5,870 bases of DNA from Planctomycetaceae bacterium. Lineage in GTDB: Bacteria; Planctomycetota; Phycisphaerae; Phycisphaerales; SM1A02. The stretch lies in the NCBI GenBank assembly GCA_027488415.1, contig JAIYBS010000370.1, forward strand, positions 1 to 5,870, given 5' to 3'. The stretch's first letter is position 1. Each line of letters starts with the position of its first letter. The notes beneath the pieces were generated by a model. It did no database searches, had not been told where the DNA came from, and was given only the letters and a program-made list of their open reading frames with translations. This document shows positions 1 to 5,500 of this stretch, piece after piece. The position numbers and the translations under genes are program-made.

Positions 1-83
1 CCCTTGAAACCGGCGCCCGCGGGCAGCGCATCCGCCGCGCCCGCGACGATCGAGACCGGATCAACGCCGGGAGCGCCCTGCAT
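1..83 (-). CDS. fliP: FliP-like flagellar export protein, N-terminal fragment (runs off the left edge)
   Basis: Only the first 27 codons are visible, beginning MQGAPGVDPVSIVAGAADAL. The ATG (minus strand, 83-81) shares its A with the TGA stop of the upstream FliO-like gene, so the two are probably translationally coupled. No good Shine-Dalgarno site precedes it; a purine stretch (AAGGA) lies about 12 bases upstream. FliP is a polytopic inner-membrane subunit of the flagellar type III export gate and usually follows fliO directly. The visible part is the soluble leader expected before the first membrane helix and shows no cleavable signal peptide, unlike enterobacterial FliP. The identification rests on gene order and the look of this leader; no diagnostic FliP motif is inside the window. 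Another export-gate gene such as fliQ is possible but less likely. Confidence 0.62.
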   Translation of the reverse strand, partial: MQGAPGVDPVSIVAGAADALPAGAGFK

Positions 84-622
84 CACGAGGCACCGTCCTT
101 GCCGCGGCGCAGGTCAACGGTCCGCTCGGCGGCGGCAGGCACCGAACCGCCGCGCGACTGCGCGATCAGCTCCGCGACCTCCGCGGGGTCGTCGATCTCG
201 CAGAGCGTCCGAAGCCCCTCGCGCGACTGCTGCACGAGGAGCATCCGCGCACCGAAGCGCGCCACGAGCACCGCCTGGCCGCGACCGACGGGATGGCGCG
301 CGATCACCTCGAACGCGCCGCCCTGCACCTTCGCGACGAGCCCGCTGCGGCGGATCCACCACTGTGCCGCGAACGCGAGCCCCACCACCACGACGAGCGC
401 GCCGACGAGCCGGACCGCCTCGCCTGCGCCGCCGCCGCCGGTCGCGGGCGCCACCGCGCCGAGCGGCTGTCGTTCAGTCGCGGCCTGCAGCGCGAAGGAC
501 GCATGCGCGCACCACGCGGCGGCAAGCGCCGCAACGACCGCCGCGACGCGCGCGCGGGCGGCGCGGCGACGCATGGCGGCGATGACTCGGGGCTGGCGAT
601 CCGCTGCGGCGTGGGTGGCCAT
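83..622 (-). CDS. fliO: FliO-like flagellar biosynthesis protein
   Basis: This is a 179-residue protein. FliO is a small membrane protein that helps FliP assemble into the flagellar type III export gate. The layout fits the family: a basic N-region (RRRAARAR, residues 18-25), a hydrophobic signal-like stretch (26-44, possible cleavage after ASFA), a Gly-rich linker (61-68), a membrane helix (about 69-90, ending in WWIRR), then a compact cytoplasmic domain (about 101-156). That domain has the FliO pattern of a beta-rich block (FEVIARHPVGRGQAVLV), a second strand (ARMLLVQQ), and an L-x-E-I element before a helix. The start at 622 was chosen because GGAG lies six bases upstream. ATG codons at 643 (seven residues longer) and 574 lack such a site. 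It overlaps the next gene by one base, and the probable fliP neighbour supports the call. The family is poorly conserved, so the assignment rests on architecture and context. Confidence 0.78.
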   Translation of the reverse strand: MATHAAADRQPRVIAAMRRRAARARVAAVVAALAAAWCAHASFALQAATERQPLGAVAPATGGGGAGEAVRLVGALVVVVGLAFAAQWWIRRSGLVAKVQGGAFEVIARHPVGRGQAVLVARFGARMLLVQQSREGLRTLCEIDDPAEVAELIAQSRGGSVPAAAERTVDLRRGKDGAS

Positions 623-628
623 CCTTGG

Positions 629-632
629 CTCC
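629..632 (-). promoter_or_regulatory. Ribosome binding site deciding the fliO start
   Basis: GGAG on the minus strand, six bases before the ATG at 622, with a second purine run (AAGG) directly next to the start. The alternative ATGs at 643 and 574 have no comparable site, so this decides the start. Confidence 0.6.
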
Positions 633-656
633 ACGGGGTTCATCGGACCGCGATCG

Positions 657-690
657 GCAATTTCTGCAGATTGCGCGCAGAACCTGCGCG
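657..690 (-). terminator. Two adjacent hairpins just after the lipid kinase stop codon
   Basis: Read on the minus strand, a perfect 7-bp stem (CGCGCAG/CTGCGCG, 3-base loop, 690-674) begins directly after the kinase stop. A second inverted repeat follows (GCAAT/ATTGC, 8-base loop, 674-657), sharing one base with the first. There is no uninterrupted U tract, only a short A/T-rich patch (AAATT). The pair could attenuate or end the kinase transcript, or be a processing or regulatory site ahead of fliO. The inverted repeats are seen directly; termination is inferred. Confidence 0.4.
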
Positions 691-1593
691 TCAGCCGTCC
701 CGGAGGTCGACCAGCCGGAGGGCTCCCGGGCGGACGGACACCTGGACGCCGAGGACCGGCCCGCCCGGGACGGGGTCGCCGTCGGCTTGCAGGCGCGTCG
801 GGCGGTCGAAGGCAACGGTCCACGAAGGGGCCCGACCGCCCGGCAGTCCGGGGACTGCCCGCGAGGTCATCGAGAGTCGGATCGCCCACCCCACCAGGCT
901 GCGCCAGCTCGAGCACGGCATCAGCACGGCGTCGAGCTGCCCGTCCGCCGGGTCGGCGTCCCGGCACGGATCGAGGCGGACCGCGTACTGGCGCGAGTTC
1001 GCGACCACGAACTGACCAACCCCCGCCAATCCACTGCCGTCCGCGGCAGCGCCGTCTGCGGTCGCCTGCACCCCCGGCGGCACCCAGCGGCCGGCGAGTC
1101 GCAGGATCGGAGCGAGGTACGACCACCGGGCAATCGGCCCACGGCGGTAGGAATCGAGCTCCGCCACCACGTCGGCATCGAACCCCGCCGACGCCATCAC
1201 GACGAAGTCGTGAACCACCCCCGCATCGGTTCGGAGCGACCCCAGATCGACGCACCGCTCGCGGCCCCGCTCGATCGCGTCGAGCAGCGTGCGCGTCCTG
1301 CATCGGAAGCCGAACTCGCGCGCGGCGAGGTTCTCCGTCCCGGTCGGCACGATCGCGACCGGGATCGATCCCCCCGCCATGCGCGACGCGAACGACCGCA
1401 CCGTGCCGTCGCCGCCGACCAGCACGATCGCCCGTGACCCGGCGCATGCCACGTCGAAGTCGGCGCGCGAGGCGTCCAGCGGAAGCCGGACCGGCACGCC
1501 GCCGCGCCTGCCGAGCTCCACGCAGAACCGGTCGGCGAGGGCGAGCGCCCTGCCGCGGCCGGAAGCGGGGTTGGCGACCACGGTGACCTGCAC
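691..1593 (-). CDS. Diacylglycerol/lipid kinase family protein (DAGK catalytic domain)
   Basis: This is a 300-residue ATP-dependent lipid kinase of the YegS/DagB/sphingosine-kinase family, which phosphorylates diacylglycerol or a sphingoid-type lipid at the cytoplasmic membrane face. In order: the NPASGRG motif (residues 8-14), the nucleotide-binding GGDGT loop (60-64), PTGTENLA (83-90, where many members have GTxNDxA), SAGFDA (135-140), DGQLDAVL (217-224) and a C-terminal QADGDP (269-274). Length is normal for the family. All main motifs are present, so it should be active, but the substrate cannot be read from sequence. The start is GTG at 1593. No Shine-Dalgarno site precedes it, but TAGCCT lies ten bases upstream, which would suit a leaderless message. 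It is transcribed divergently from the bamD-like gene and lies 47-68 bp upstream of fliO. No flagellar role is known for the family. Confidence 0.88.
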   Translation of the reverse strand: MQVTVVANPASGRGRALALADRFCVELGRRGGVPVRLPLDASRADFDVACAGSRAIVLVGGDGTVRSFASRMAGGSIPVAIVPTGTENLAAREFGFRCRTRTLLDAIERGRERCVDLGSLRTDAGVVHDFVVMASAGFDADVVAELDSYRRGPIARWSYLAPILRLAGRWVPPGVQATADGAAADGSGLAGVGQFVVANSRQYAVRLDPCRDADPADGQLDAVLMPCSSWRSLVGWAIRLSMTSRAVPGLPGGRAPSWTVAFDRPTRLQADGDPVPGGPVLGVQVSVRPGALRLVDLRDG

Positions 1594-1603
1594 GGGACGC
1601 GGA

Positions 1604-1609
1604 AGGCTA
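1604..1609 (-). promoter_or_regulatory. Candidate -10 element for the lipid kinase gene
   Basis: TAGCCT on the minus strand, ending ten bases before the GTG start at 1593. This would put the transcript start at or next to the start codon. No clear -35 is visible: the hexamer 17 bases upstream is TTCCCG. It is inferred from spacing and the absence of an SD site. Confidence 0.3.
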
Positions 1610-1636
1610 CGCCCCCGGGCACAGTCCGGGAACGAC

Positions 1637-1642
1637 TACCAT
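1637..1642 (+). promoter_or_regulatory. Candidate -10 element for the bamD-like gene
   Basis: TACCAT, ending seven bases before the ATG at 1650, within one of the few less G/C-dense patches of the intergenic region. No Shine-Dalgarno site lies between it and the start codon. A polymerase using it would begin the message at or beside the ATG. No convincing -35 box. Confidence 0.33.
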
Positions 1643-1649
1643 TCGCCCG

Positions 1650-2843
1650 ATGCGCAGCCCGTTGCTCGTGCTCCTCCTGATCCTCGCAGCCCTCGCCCGG
1701 CCGGCGGCGGCACAGCAGGAGTTCAAGCTCGACGAGAACGACCGCTGGAAGGAACTCGACGCCCCGGAGCCCGGGTCGCCCGCGGCGGTGGTCCGGATGG
1801 CGAAGCTCGCGCTCGCCAAGGGGGAGCCCAAGCGCGCGCACGCCCTGATGGACGCCTGGCTCGAGCGCTTCCCGACCGACCCGCTCCGCGCCGAGGCCCT
1901 GCTCGTCCGCGCCGACGCGCGGATGGCCCTGAAGGAGGAGTACGACGCGCTCTTCGACCTCGAGGACATCGCGCGCCGGTACCCGTACAGCGCGGCGTTC
2001 ATCCCCGCGCTCGAGCGCGAGTTCGAGATCGCGAGGATGTACGCGGGCGGCCTGAAGCGGAAGTTCTGGGGCACCTTCCGCGTCGTCAACACCGACGACG
2101 ACGCGCAGGAGATCCTGATCCGGATCCAGGAGCGCCTGCCCGGCAGCGCGCTCGCGGAGAAGGCCGGCATGGCGCTCGCCGACTTCTACTACGACCGCCG
2201 CGACATGGCGCTCGCCGCCGACGCGTACGACCTCTTCGTGCAGAACTACCCGCGGTCGCTGCTCGCCGACAAGGCCCGCCTGCGCCTGATCGCCGCGTAC
2301 TGCTCGGGCTACAAGGGACCGGAATTCGACGCCAAGGGCCTGCAGGAGGCGTCGGGGAAGCTCCGTGAGCTGCAGGCGCTCGAGCCGCAGCTTGCCAAGC
2401 AGATCGGCGCGGACGCGATTCTCCTGCGCATCTACGAGAGCGAGGCGGACAAGCGCCTCACCACCGCGAACTGGTACTGGCAGATCGACGATCCGATCAG
2501 CGCCGAGCGCGAGATCCGAGCGCTGGTGAAGAAGTATCCCCGCTCGATCGCGGCGATCCAGGCGCTGCGTGCGGTCGACCAGGTGCTCGCGAAGCTCCCG
2601 GAGTCGATCCGCAAGTCCGCACCGAACTACGCGGCCATCCGCGCGGAGCTCCTGAAGGGCGCGCGCGATGCCGCCACCAAGGGCCCGGGCCCCGAGACGA
2701 TGCTCGAGGGCGCGATCCGCATGGAGGAGAAGCTCTCCGCCGAGCCCGCGACCACGGGCGCAACGGCGCCCGCGCCGACACAGACGCCGGCACCCGCACC
2801 AGCGCCCGCTCCCGCGCCCGCGCCGGGAGGAACGACCCCGTGA
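1650..2843 (+). CDS. BamD-like TPR outer-membrane assembly protein with Pro/Ala-rich tail
   Basis: This is a 397-residue exported protein. Residues 1-21 form a signal peptide (MRSPLL, then a Leu-rich core, PAAA cleavage site before QQ). There is no lipobox cysteine; the only cysteine is C218. The body (about 43-315) is a row of helix pairs with TPR/BamD-type signatures: AKGEPKRAHALMDAWLERFP (57-76), AEKAGMALADFYYDRRDMAL (169-188) with FVQNYPRS (196-203), and SAEREIRALVKKYPRS (284-299). The recurring small-x-x-A, F/Y-P pattern at pair ends is that of BamD/YbgF-like proteins, which assist folding of beta-barrel proteins into the outer membrane. The last 30 residues are a Pro-Ala repeat. The LptE-like neighbour supports an envelope role. 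It is longer than typical BamD (about 250 residues) and not lipidated, so 'BamD-like' is safer than bamD; a general TPR scaffold is the alternative. Confidence 0.72.
   Translation: MRSPLLVLLLILAALARPAAAQQEFKLDENDRWKELDAPEPGSPAAVVRMAKLALAKGEPKRAHALMDAWLERFPTDPLRAEALLVRADARMALKEEYDALFDLEDIARRYPYSAAFIPALEREFEIARMYAGGLKRKFWGTFRVVNTDDDAQEILIRIQERLPGSALAEKAGMALADFYYDRRDMALAADAYDLFVQNYPRSLLADKARLRLIAAYCSGYKGPEFDAKGLQEASGKLRELQALEPQLAKQIGADAILLRIYESEADKRLTTANWYWQIDDPISAEREIRALVKKYPRSIAAIQALRAVDQVLAKLPESIRKSAPNYAAIRAELLKGARDAATKGPGPETMLEGAIRMEEKLSAEPATTGATAPAPTQTPAPAPAPAPAPAPGGTTP
2766..2825 (+). repeat. Pro-Ala codon repeat at the C terminus of the bamD-like gene
   Basis: A low-complexity run of alternating GCN and CCN codons encodes an Ala-Pro tail (residues 373-392), interrupted once by TQT. 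Codons vary at third positions (CCG/CCC/CCA/CCT with GCG/GCA/GCC/GCT), so the protein repeat appears selected rather than a recent DNA slippage product. Such tails are extended, flexible linkers, often seen in periplasmic or wall-associated proteins. Confidence 0.8.
2825..2830 (+). promoter_or_regulatory. Strong ribosome binding site for lptE
   Basis: GGGAGG, nine bases before the GTG at 2840, located inside the end of the upstream coding region. It confirms the GTG start and the 4-base overlap with the bamD-like gene. Confidence 0.75.
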
Positions 2844-3370
2844 GCCTCGTCCTCCGCGTCCTCGCCCCGTTCGCGCTGCTCGCCGCGCTCGCCTGCGCCG
2901 CGTGCGACACCACGCCCACGACCGGCGGGTACGAGCTGCAGAGCCGGTACTCCAAGGCGTACCGCACCGTCGCCGTCACGCTCTTCAAGAACGACACCTT
3001 CGACCGGCCGCTCAACGGCGAGCTCACCGAGGCGCTCGTCAAGGAGGTGCAGGCGTCGACCCCGTACCACATCTCGTCCGAATCGCGGGCGGACACCCTG
3101 CTCCGCGGCACGGTGCGTACGCGCACGCTCCGGGAGCTCTCCAAGAGCCGCAGCACCGGCCTCAGCGAGGAGATGCTCTACGAGGTGACCGTCGACTGGG
3201 AATGGGTCGACCAGCGCACCGGCAAGGTGATCGTCGCCCGCAACGGGTTCTCGGGCAGCGCGCTGTTCGTCCCGAGCCGCCCGTCCTCCGAGCCGACCGA
3301 GATCGGCCGCCTCGCGGTGGTCCAGAACCTGGCCACCGATATCGTCGCAAACATGCAGGCAAACTGGTGA
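2840..3370 (+). CDS. lptE: LptE-like LPS-assembly lipoprotein
   Basis: This 176-residue protein matches the LptE family, the outer-membrane lipoprotein that plugs LptD and delivers lipopolysaccharide to the cell surface. A hydrophobic signal (residues 3-18) leads to two cysteines, C19 and C22, either of which could be lipidated. Family features follow: GGYELQ (29-34), the strand VAVTLFKNDT (44-53), LTEALVKEV (62-70), ADTLLRGTV (84-92), a beta strand pair with DQRTGKV (124-130), and a final helix with LAVVQNLATDIV (158-169). Length is normal. The GTG start is set by a strong SD site, and the GTGA overlap makes it translationally coupled to the bamD-like gene. If C22 is the lipidated residue, Asp occupies the next position, which in E. 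coli would retain the protein in the inner membrane. That rule may not apply in this lineage. Confidence 0.82.
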   Translation: MSLVLRVLAPFALLAALACAACDTTPTTGGYELQSRYSKAYRTVAVTLFKNDTFDRPLNGELTEALVKEVQASTPYHISSESRADTLLRGTVRTRTLRELSKSRSTGLSEEMLYEVTVDWEWVDQRTGKVIVARNGFSGSALFVPSRPSSEPTEIGRLAVVQNLATDIVANMQANW

Positions 3371-3396
3371 ACCGACCCCGGTGAGCCGATCCTGCG

Positions 3397-3402
3397 TAGG
3401 GT
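3397..3402 (+). promoter_or_regulatory. Candidate -10 element for ftsH
   Basis: TAGGGT in the 42 bp gap between lptE and ftsH, ending ten bases before the ATG at 3413. This is the same spacing as the TAGCCT before the lipid kinase. The only SD-like run (AGGG, 3398-3401) overlaps this hexamer and is eleven bases from the start, so it is poorly placed. No clear -35 box was found. FtsH may therefore have its own leaderless promoter in addition to read-through from lptE. Confidence 0.3.
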
Positions 3403-3412
3403 TACCCAACCG

Positions 3413-5479
3413 ATGAAGTCCCACACCCCCGATTCCGGACAGCCGCACCCCATCGCCGCGCACTTCGCGGCCGAGGATCCCAAGGGCCGCGAGCAGCGCC
3501 CCGAGGGCCGCGGCGGACCGCAGGCCCCCGCCCCCAAGCGCGGCGGCGCCCTCACGTGGGTGATGCTCCTGGCGCTCGTCGGGCTCATCGTGGTGGTGCT
3601 CACCTCCAACAGCACGCCGGGCATGAAGGTCAGCTGGTCGCAGCTCATGACCTACGCCAAGGAAGGCAAGCTGCAGGGCCCGGTCGAGATCACCGAGAGC
3701 CAGGCGGTCGCGAAGCTCAAGCCCGGCAGCGTCCCCGGCGTGACCGAGGACAAGAACCCGACGCCGATCTCCGTGGCCATCGACCCGCGCGCGATGGACA
3801 CCTACTACGCCGAGCTCCGCAAGGAGGGGATCGACGCGGTCACCAACGTCAGCAGCTCGTTCATGGGCCAGGTGTTCCTGACGCTCATCGTGCCGCTGAT
3901 CCTGATCGGCGCGATGATCTTCTTCCTCACGCGCTCCATGCGCGGCGCGGGCGGCGGGCCGGGCGGCATGCTCGGCAGCTTCGGCAAGAGCCGCCACCGC
4001 GTGCAGACGAAGGAGAGCGTGAACGTCACCTTCGCCGACGTCGCCGGCATCGACGAGGCGAAGGAGGAGGTCACCGAGCTGGTCGAGTTCCTCAAGAACC
4101 CGAAGCGGTTCCAGAAGCTCGGCGGCCGCATCCCGCGCGGCGTGCTCCTCGAGGGCCCGCCCGGATGCGGCAAGACGCTGCTCGCCAAGGCGATCGCGGG
4201 CGAGGCGGACGTGCCGTTCTTCTCGATCTCGGGCTCGGACTTCGTGGAGATGTTCGTCGGCGTCGGCGCGAGCCGCGTGCGCGACCTCTTCAAGCAGGCG
4301 AAGGAGAACTCGCCCTGCATCATCTTCCTCGACGAGATCGACGCCGTCGGCCGGCGCCGCGGCGGCGGCTTCAACACGGGCGGCCACGACGAGCGCGAGC
4401 AGACGCTGAACGCGATCCTCGTGGAGATGGACGGCTTCGAGGCGAGCGACCAGGTGATCGTGATCGCCGCCACCAACCGCGCCGACGTGCTCGACCCCGC
4501 GCTGACCCGCCCCGGTCGCTTCGACCGCGTGGTCGGCGTCAGCCTGCCGGACGTCGCCGGCCGCCGGCAGATCCTCGGCGTGCACATCAAGAAGATCAAG
4601 GTCGCGGCCGACGTCGACCTCGACAAGCTCGCGCGCGCGACGCCGATGTTCAGCGGCGCCGACCTCGCCGCGCTCATCAACGAGGCCGCGATCATCGCCA
4701 CGATGGCCGACAAGGACCTCGTGGAGATGGCCGACCTCGAGGAGGCCCGCGACAAGGTGCGCTGGGGCCGCGCGAAGAGGAGCCGCAAGATCGAGGAGCA
4801 GGAGCGCGTCGCGACCGCGTACCACGAGGCCGGCCACGCGGTGGTGCAGGTGCTGCTGCCCGACGCGGACCCGCTGCACAAGGTCACGATCATCCCGCGC
4901 GGCCAGGCGATGGGCGTCACGTTCAGCCTGCCCGAGAAGGACCGCTACGGCTACGGCCGCAAGTACTGCGAGGCGACCATGCGCGTCCTCTGCGCGGGCC
5001 GCATCGCCGAGAGCAAGAAGACCGGCGACGTCTCGAGCGGCGCGGGCATGGACATCCGGATGGTCACGCGCCTCGCGCGCGCGATGGTCCTCGAGTGGGG
5101 CATGAGCGAGCGCCTCGGCTTCGTCAACTACAAGGGCGAGGACAGCCGCGAGACGTTCATCCCCGAGAAGGACTACTCGCCCGACACCGCGCAGCTCATC
5201 GACGAGGAGGTCCGCCACCTCGCCGACGGCGCGTTCGCCGACTCTGCCCGGATGATCGACCAGCACTGGCAGGCGGTCGTCGCGGTCGCGGAGGCGCTCC
5301 TCAAGTACGAGACGCTCTCCCGCGACGACGTCGAGCGCCTGATGCGCGGCGAGTCGATCGCCAAGCCAACCGTCGCCGACCTGCTCGGCGCCGAGGCCGC
5401 GAAGCCGCGCCCCGTGCTGCCCGCCGCGAAGCCCGACGAGGGCGCTGCGCCCGGCGGAGCGGTGCCGAGCCCCGCGTGA
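3413..5479 (+). CDS. ftsH: ATP-dependent zinc metalloprotease FtsH
   Basis: This is a full-length 688-residue membrane-anchored AAA+ protease that unfolds and degrades membrane and regulatory proteins as a hexamer. A Pro/charged cytoplasmic extension (1-46) precedes helix 1 (about 47-64), a periplasmic domain (65-152) and helix 2 (about 153-173). The AAA domain has Walker A GPPGCGKT (248-255), the pore loop FVG (281-283), Walker B IIFLDEID (303-310), sensor ATN (353-355) and arginine fingers R369 and R372 in TRPGRFDR. The protease domain has the zinc site HEAGH (471-475) and a third ligand, D547 in SSGAGMD. No key residue is missing. Residues about 510-540 (RYGYGRKYC to KKTGD) differ from the usual proteobacterial text. 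The tail after 660 is Pro/Ala-rich. The next in-frame ATG (residue 51) lies inside helix 1, so the start at 3413 is favoured despite its weak SD. It lies 42 bp after lptE; in E. coli FtsH controls LPS amount by degrading LpxC. Confidence 0.97.
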   Translation: MKSHTPDSGQPHPIAAHFAAEDPKGREQRPEGRGGPQAPAPKRGGALTWVMLLALVGLIVVVLTSNSTPGMKVSWSQLMTYAKEGKLQGPVEITESQAVAKLKPGSVPGVTEDKNPTPISVAIDPRAMDTYYAELRKEGIDAVTNVSSSFMGQVFLTLIVPLILIGAMIFFLTRSMRGAGGGPGGMLGSFGKSRHRVQTKESVNVTFADVAGIDEAKEEVTELVEFLKNPKRFQKLGGRIPRGVLLEGPPGCGKTLLAKAIAGEADVPFFSISGSDFVEMFVGVGASRVRDLFKQAKENSPCIIFLDEIDAVGRRRGGGFNTGGHDEREQTLNAILVEMDGFEASDQVIVIAATNRADVLDPALTRPGRFDRVVGVSLPDVAGRRQILGVHIKKIKVAADVDLDKLARATPMFSGADLAALINEAAIIATMADKDLVEMADLEEARDKVRWGRAKRSRKIEEQERVATAYHEAGHAVVQVLLPDADPLHKVTIIPRGQAMGVTFSLPEKDRYGYGRKYCEATMRVLCAGRIAESKKTGDVSSGAGMDIRMVTRLARAMVLEWGMSERLGFVNYKGEDSRETFIPEKDYSPDTAQLIDEEVRHLADGAFADSARMIDQHWQAVVAVAEALLKYETLSRDDVERLMRGESIAKPTVADLLGAEAAKPRPVLPAAKPDEGAAPGGAVPSPA

Positions 5480-5482
5480 CCG

Positions 5483-5500
5483 GGCGCGGGATGCCGCGCC
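5483..5500 (+). terminator. GC-rich hairpin between convergent genes
   Basis: A perfect 7-bp stem GGCGCGG/CCGCGCC with a 4-base GATG loop almost fills the 21-base gap between the ftsH stop and the stop of the convergent minus-strand gene. On the plus strand it is followed by TCAGTTCTTG, a partial U tract; on the minus strand no T run follows. It most likely ends the ftsH transcript, possibly also the opposing one. Confidence 0.6.

Larger units (their letters stand above)
1594..1649. promoter_or_regulatory. Divergent intergenic promoter region
   Basis: These 56 bases separate the start codons of two divergent genes, so both must be driven from here or from inside the neighbour. A TANNNT hexamer lies close to each start: TAGCCT (minus, 1609-1604) and TACCAT (plus, 1637-1642). 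Between them is an inverted repeat, CCCGG (1614-1618) and CCGGG (1626-1630), with a 7-base spacer and its centre almost at the midpoint of the region. Back-to-back promoters here would share -35 space. I find no convincing TTGACA-like -35 box for either. The repeat could be an operator, but 5-bp G/C repeats are common in such GC-rich DNA. Confidence 0.5.

Noticed and set aside
674..690. A sigma-54 promoter ahead of fliO
   Set aside because: No GG and GC pair at the required 10-base spacing with TGGCAC/TTGC context could be found in the gap.
644..1447. The fliO reading frame stays open far upstream, back to 1447 inside the lipid kinase gene
   Set aside because: The upstream part is Arg-rich antisense-style text in another frame of the kinase gene. 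The true N terminus is given by the SD site before 622 and the signal-like segment after it.
99..1586. Long plus-strand open frames opposite the lipid kinase and fliO
   Set aside because: The translations are Arg/Pro/Ala-rich with no recognisable motif, while the minus strand encodes well-supported proteins over the same bases.
3371..3381. Small inverted repeat ACCG/CGGT after lptE as a terminator
   Set aside because: The stem is only four base pairs with no U tract, which is expected by chance in this GC content.
2627..5266. An 879-codon open frame on the minus strand opposite bamD-like, lptE and most of ftsH
   Set aside because: Its translation is a low-complexity mix rich in Ala, Arg, Asp, Val, Leu and His with no domain. 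It arises because the G/C-biased third positions of the real genes remove stop codons from the opposite strand. The plus-strand genes have complete family motifs.
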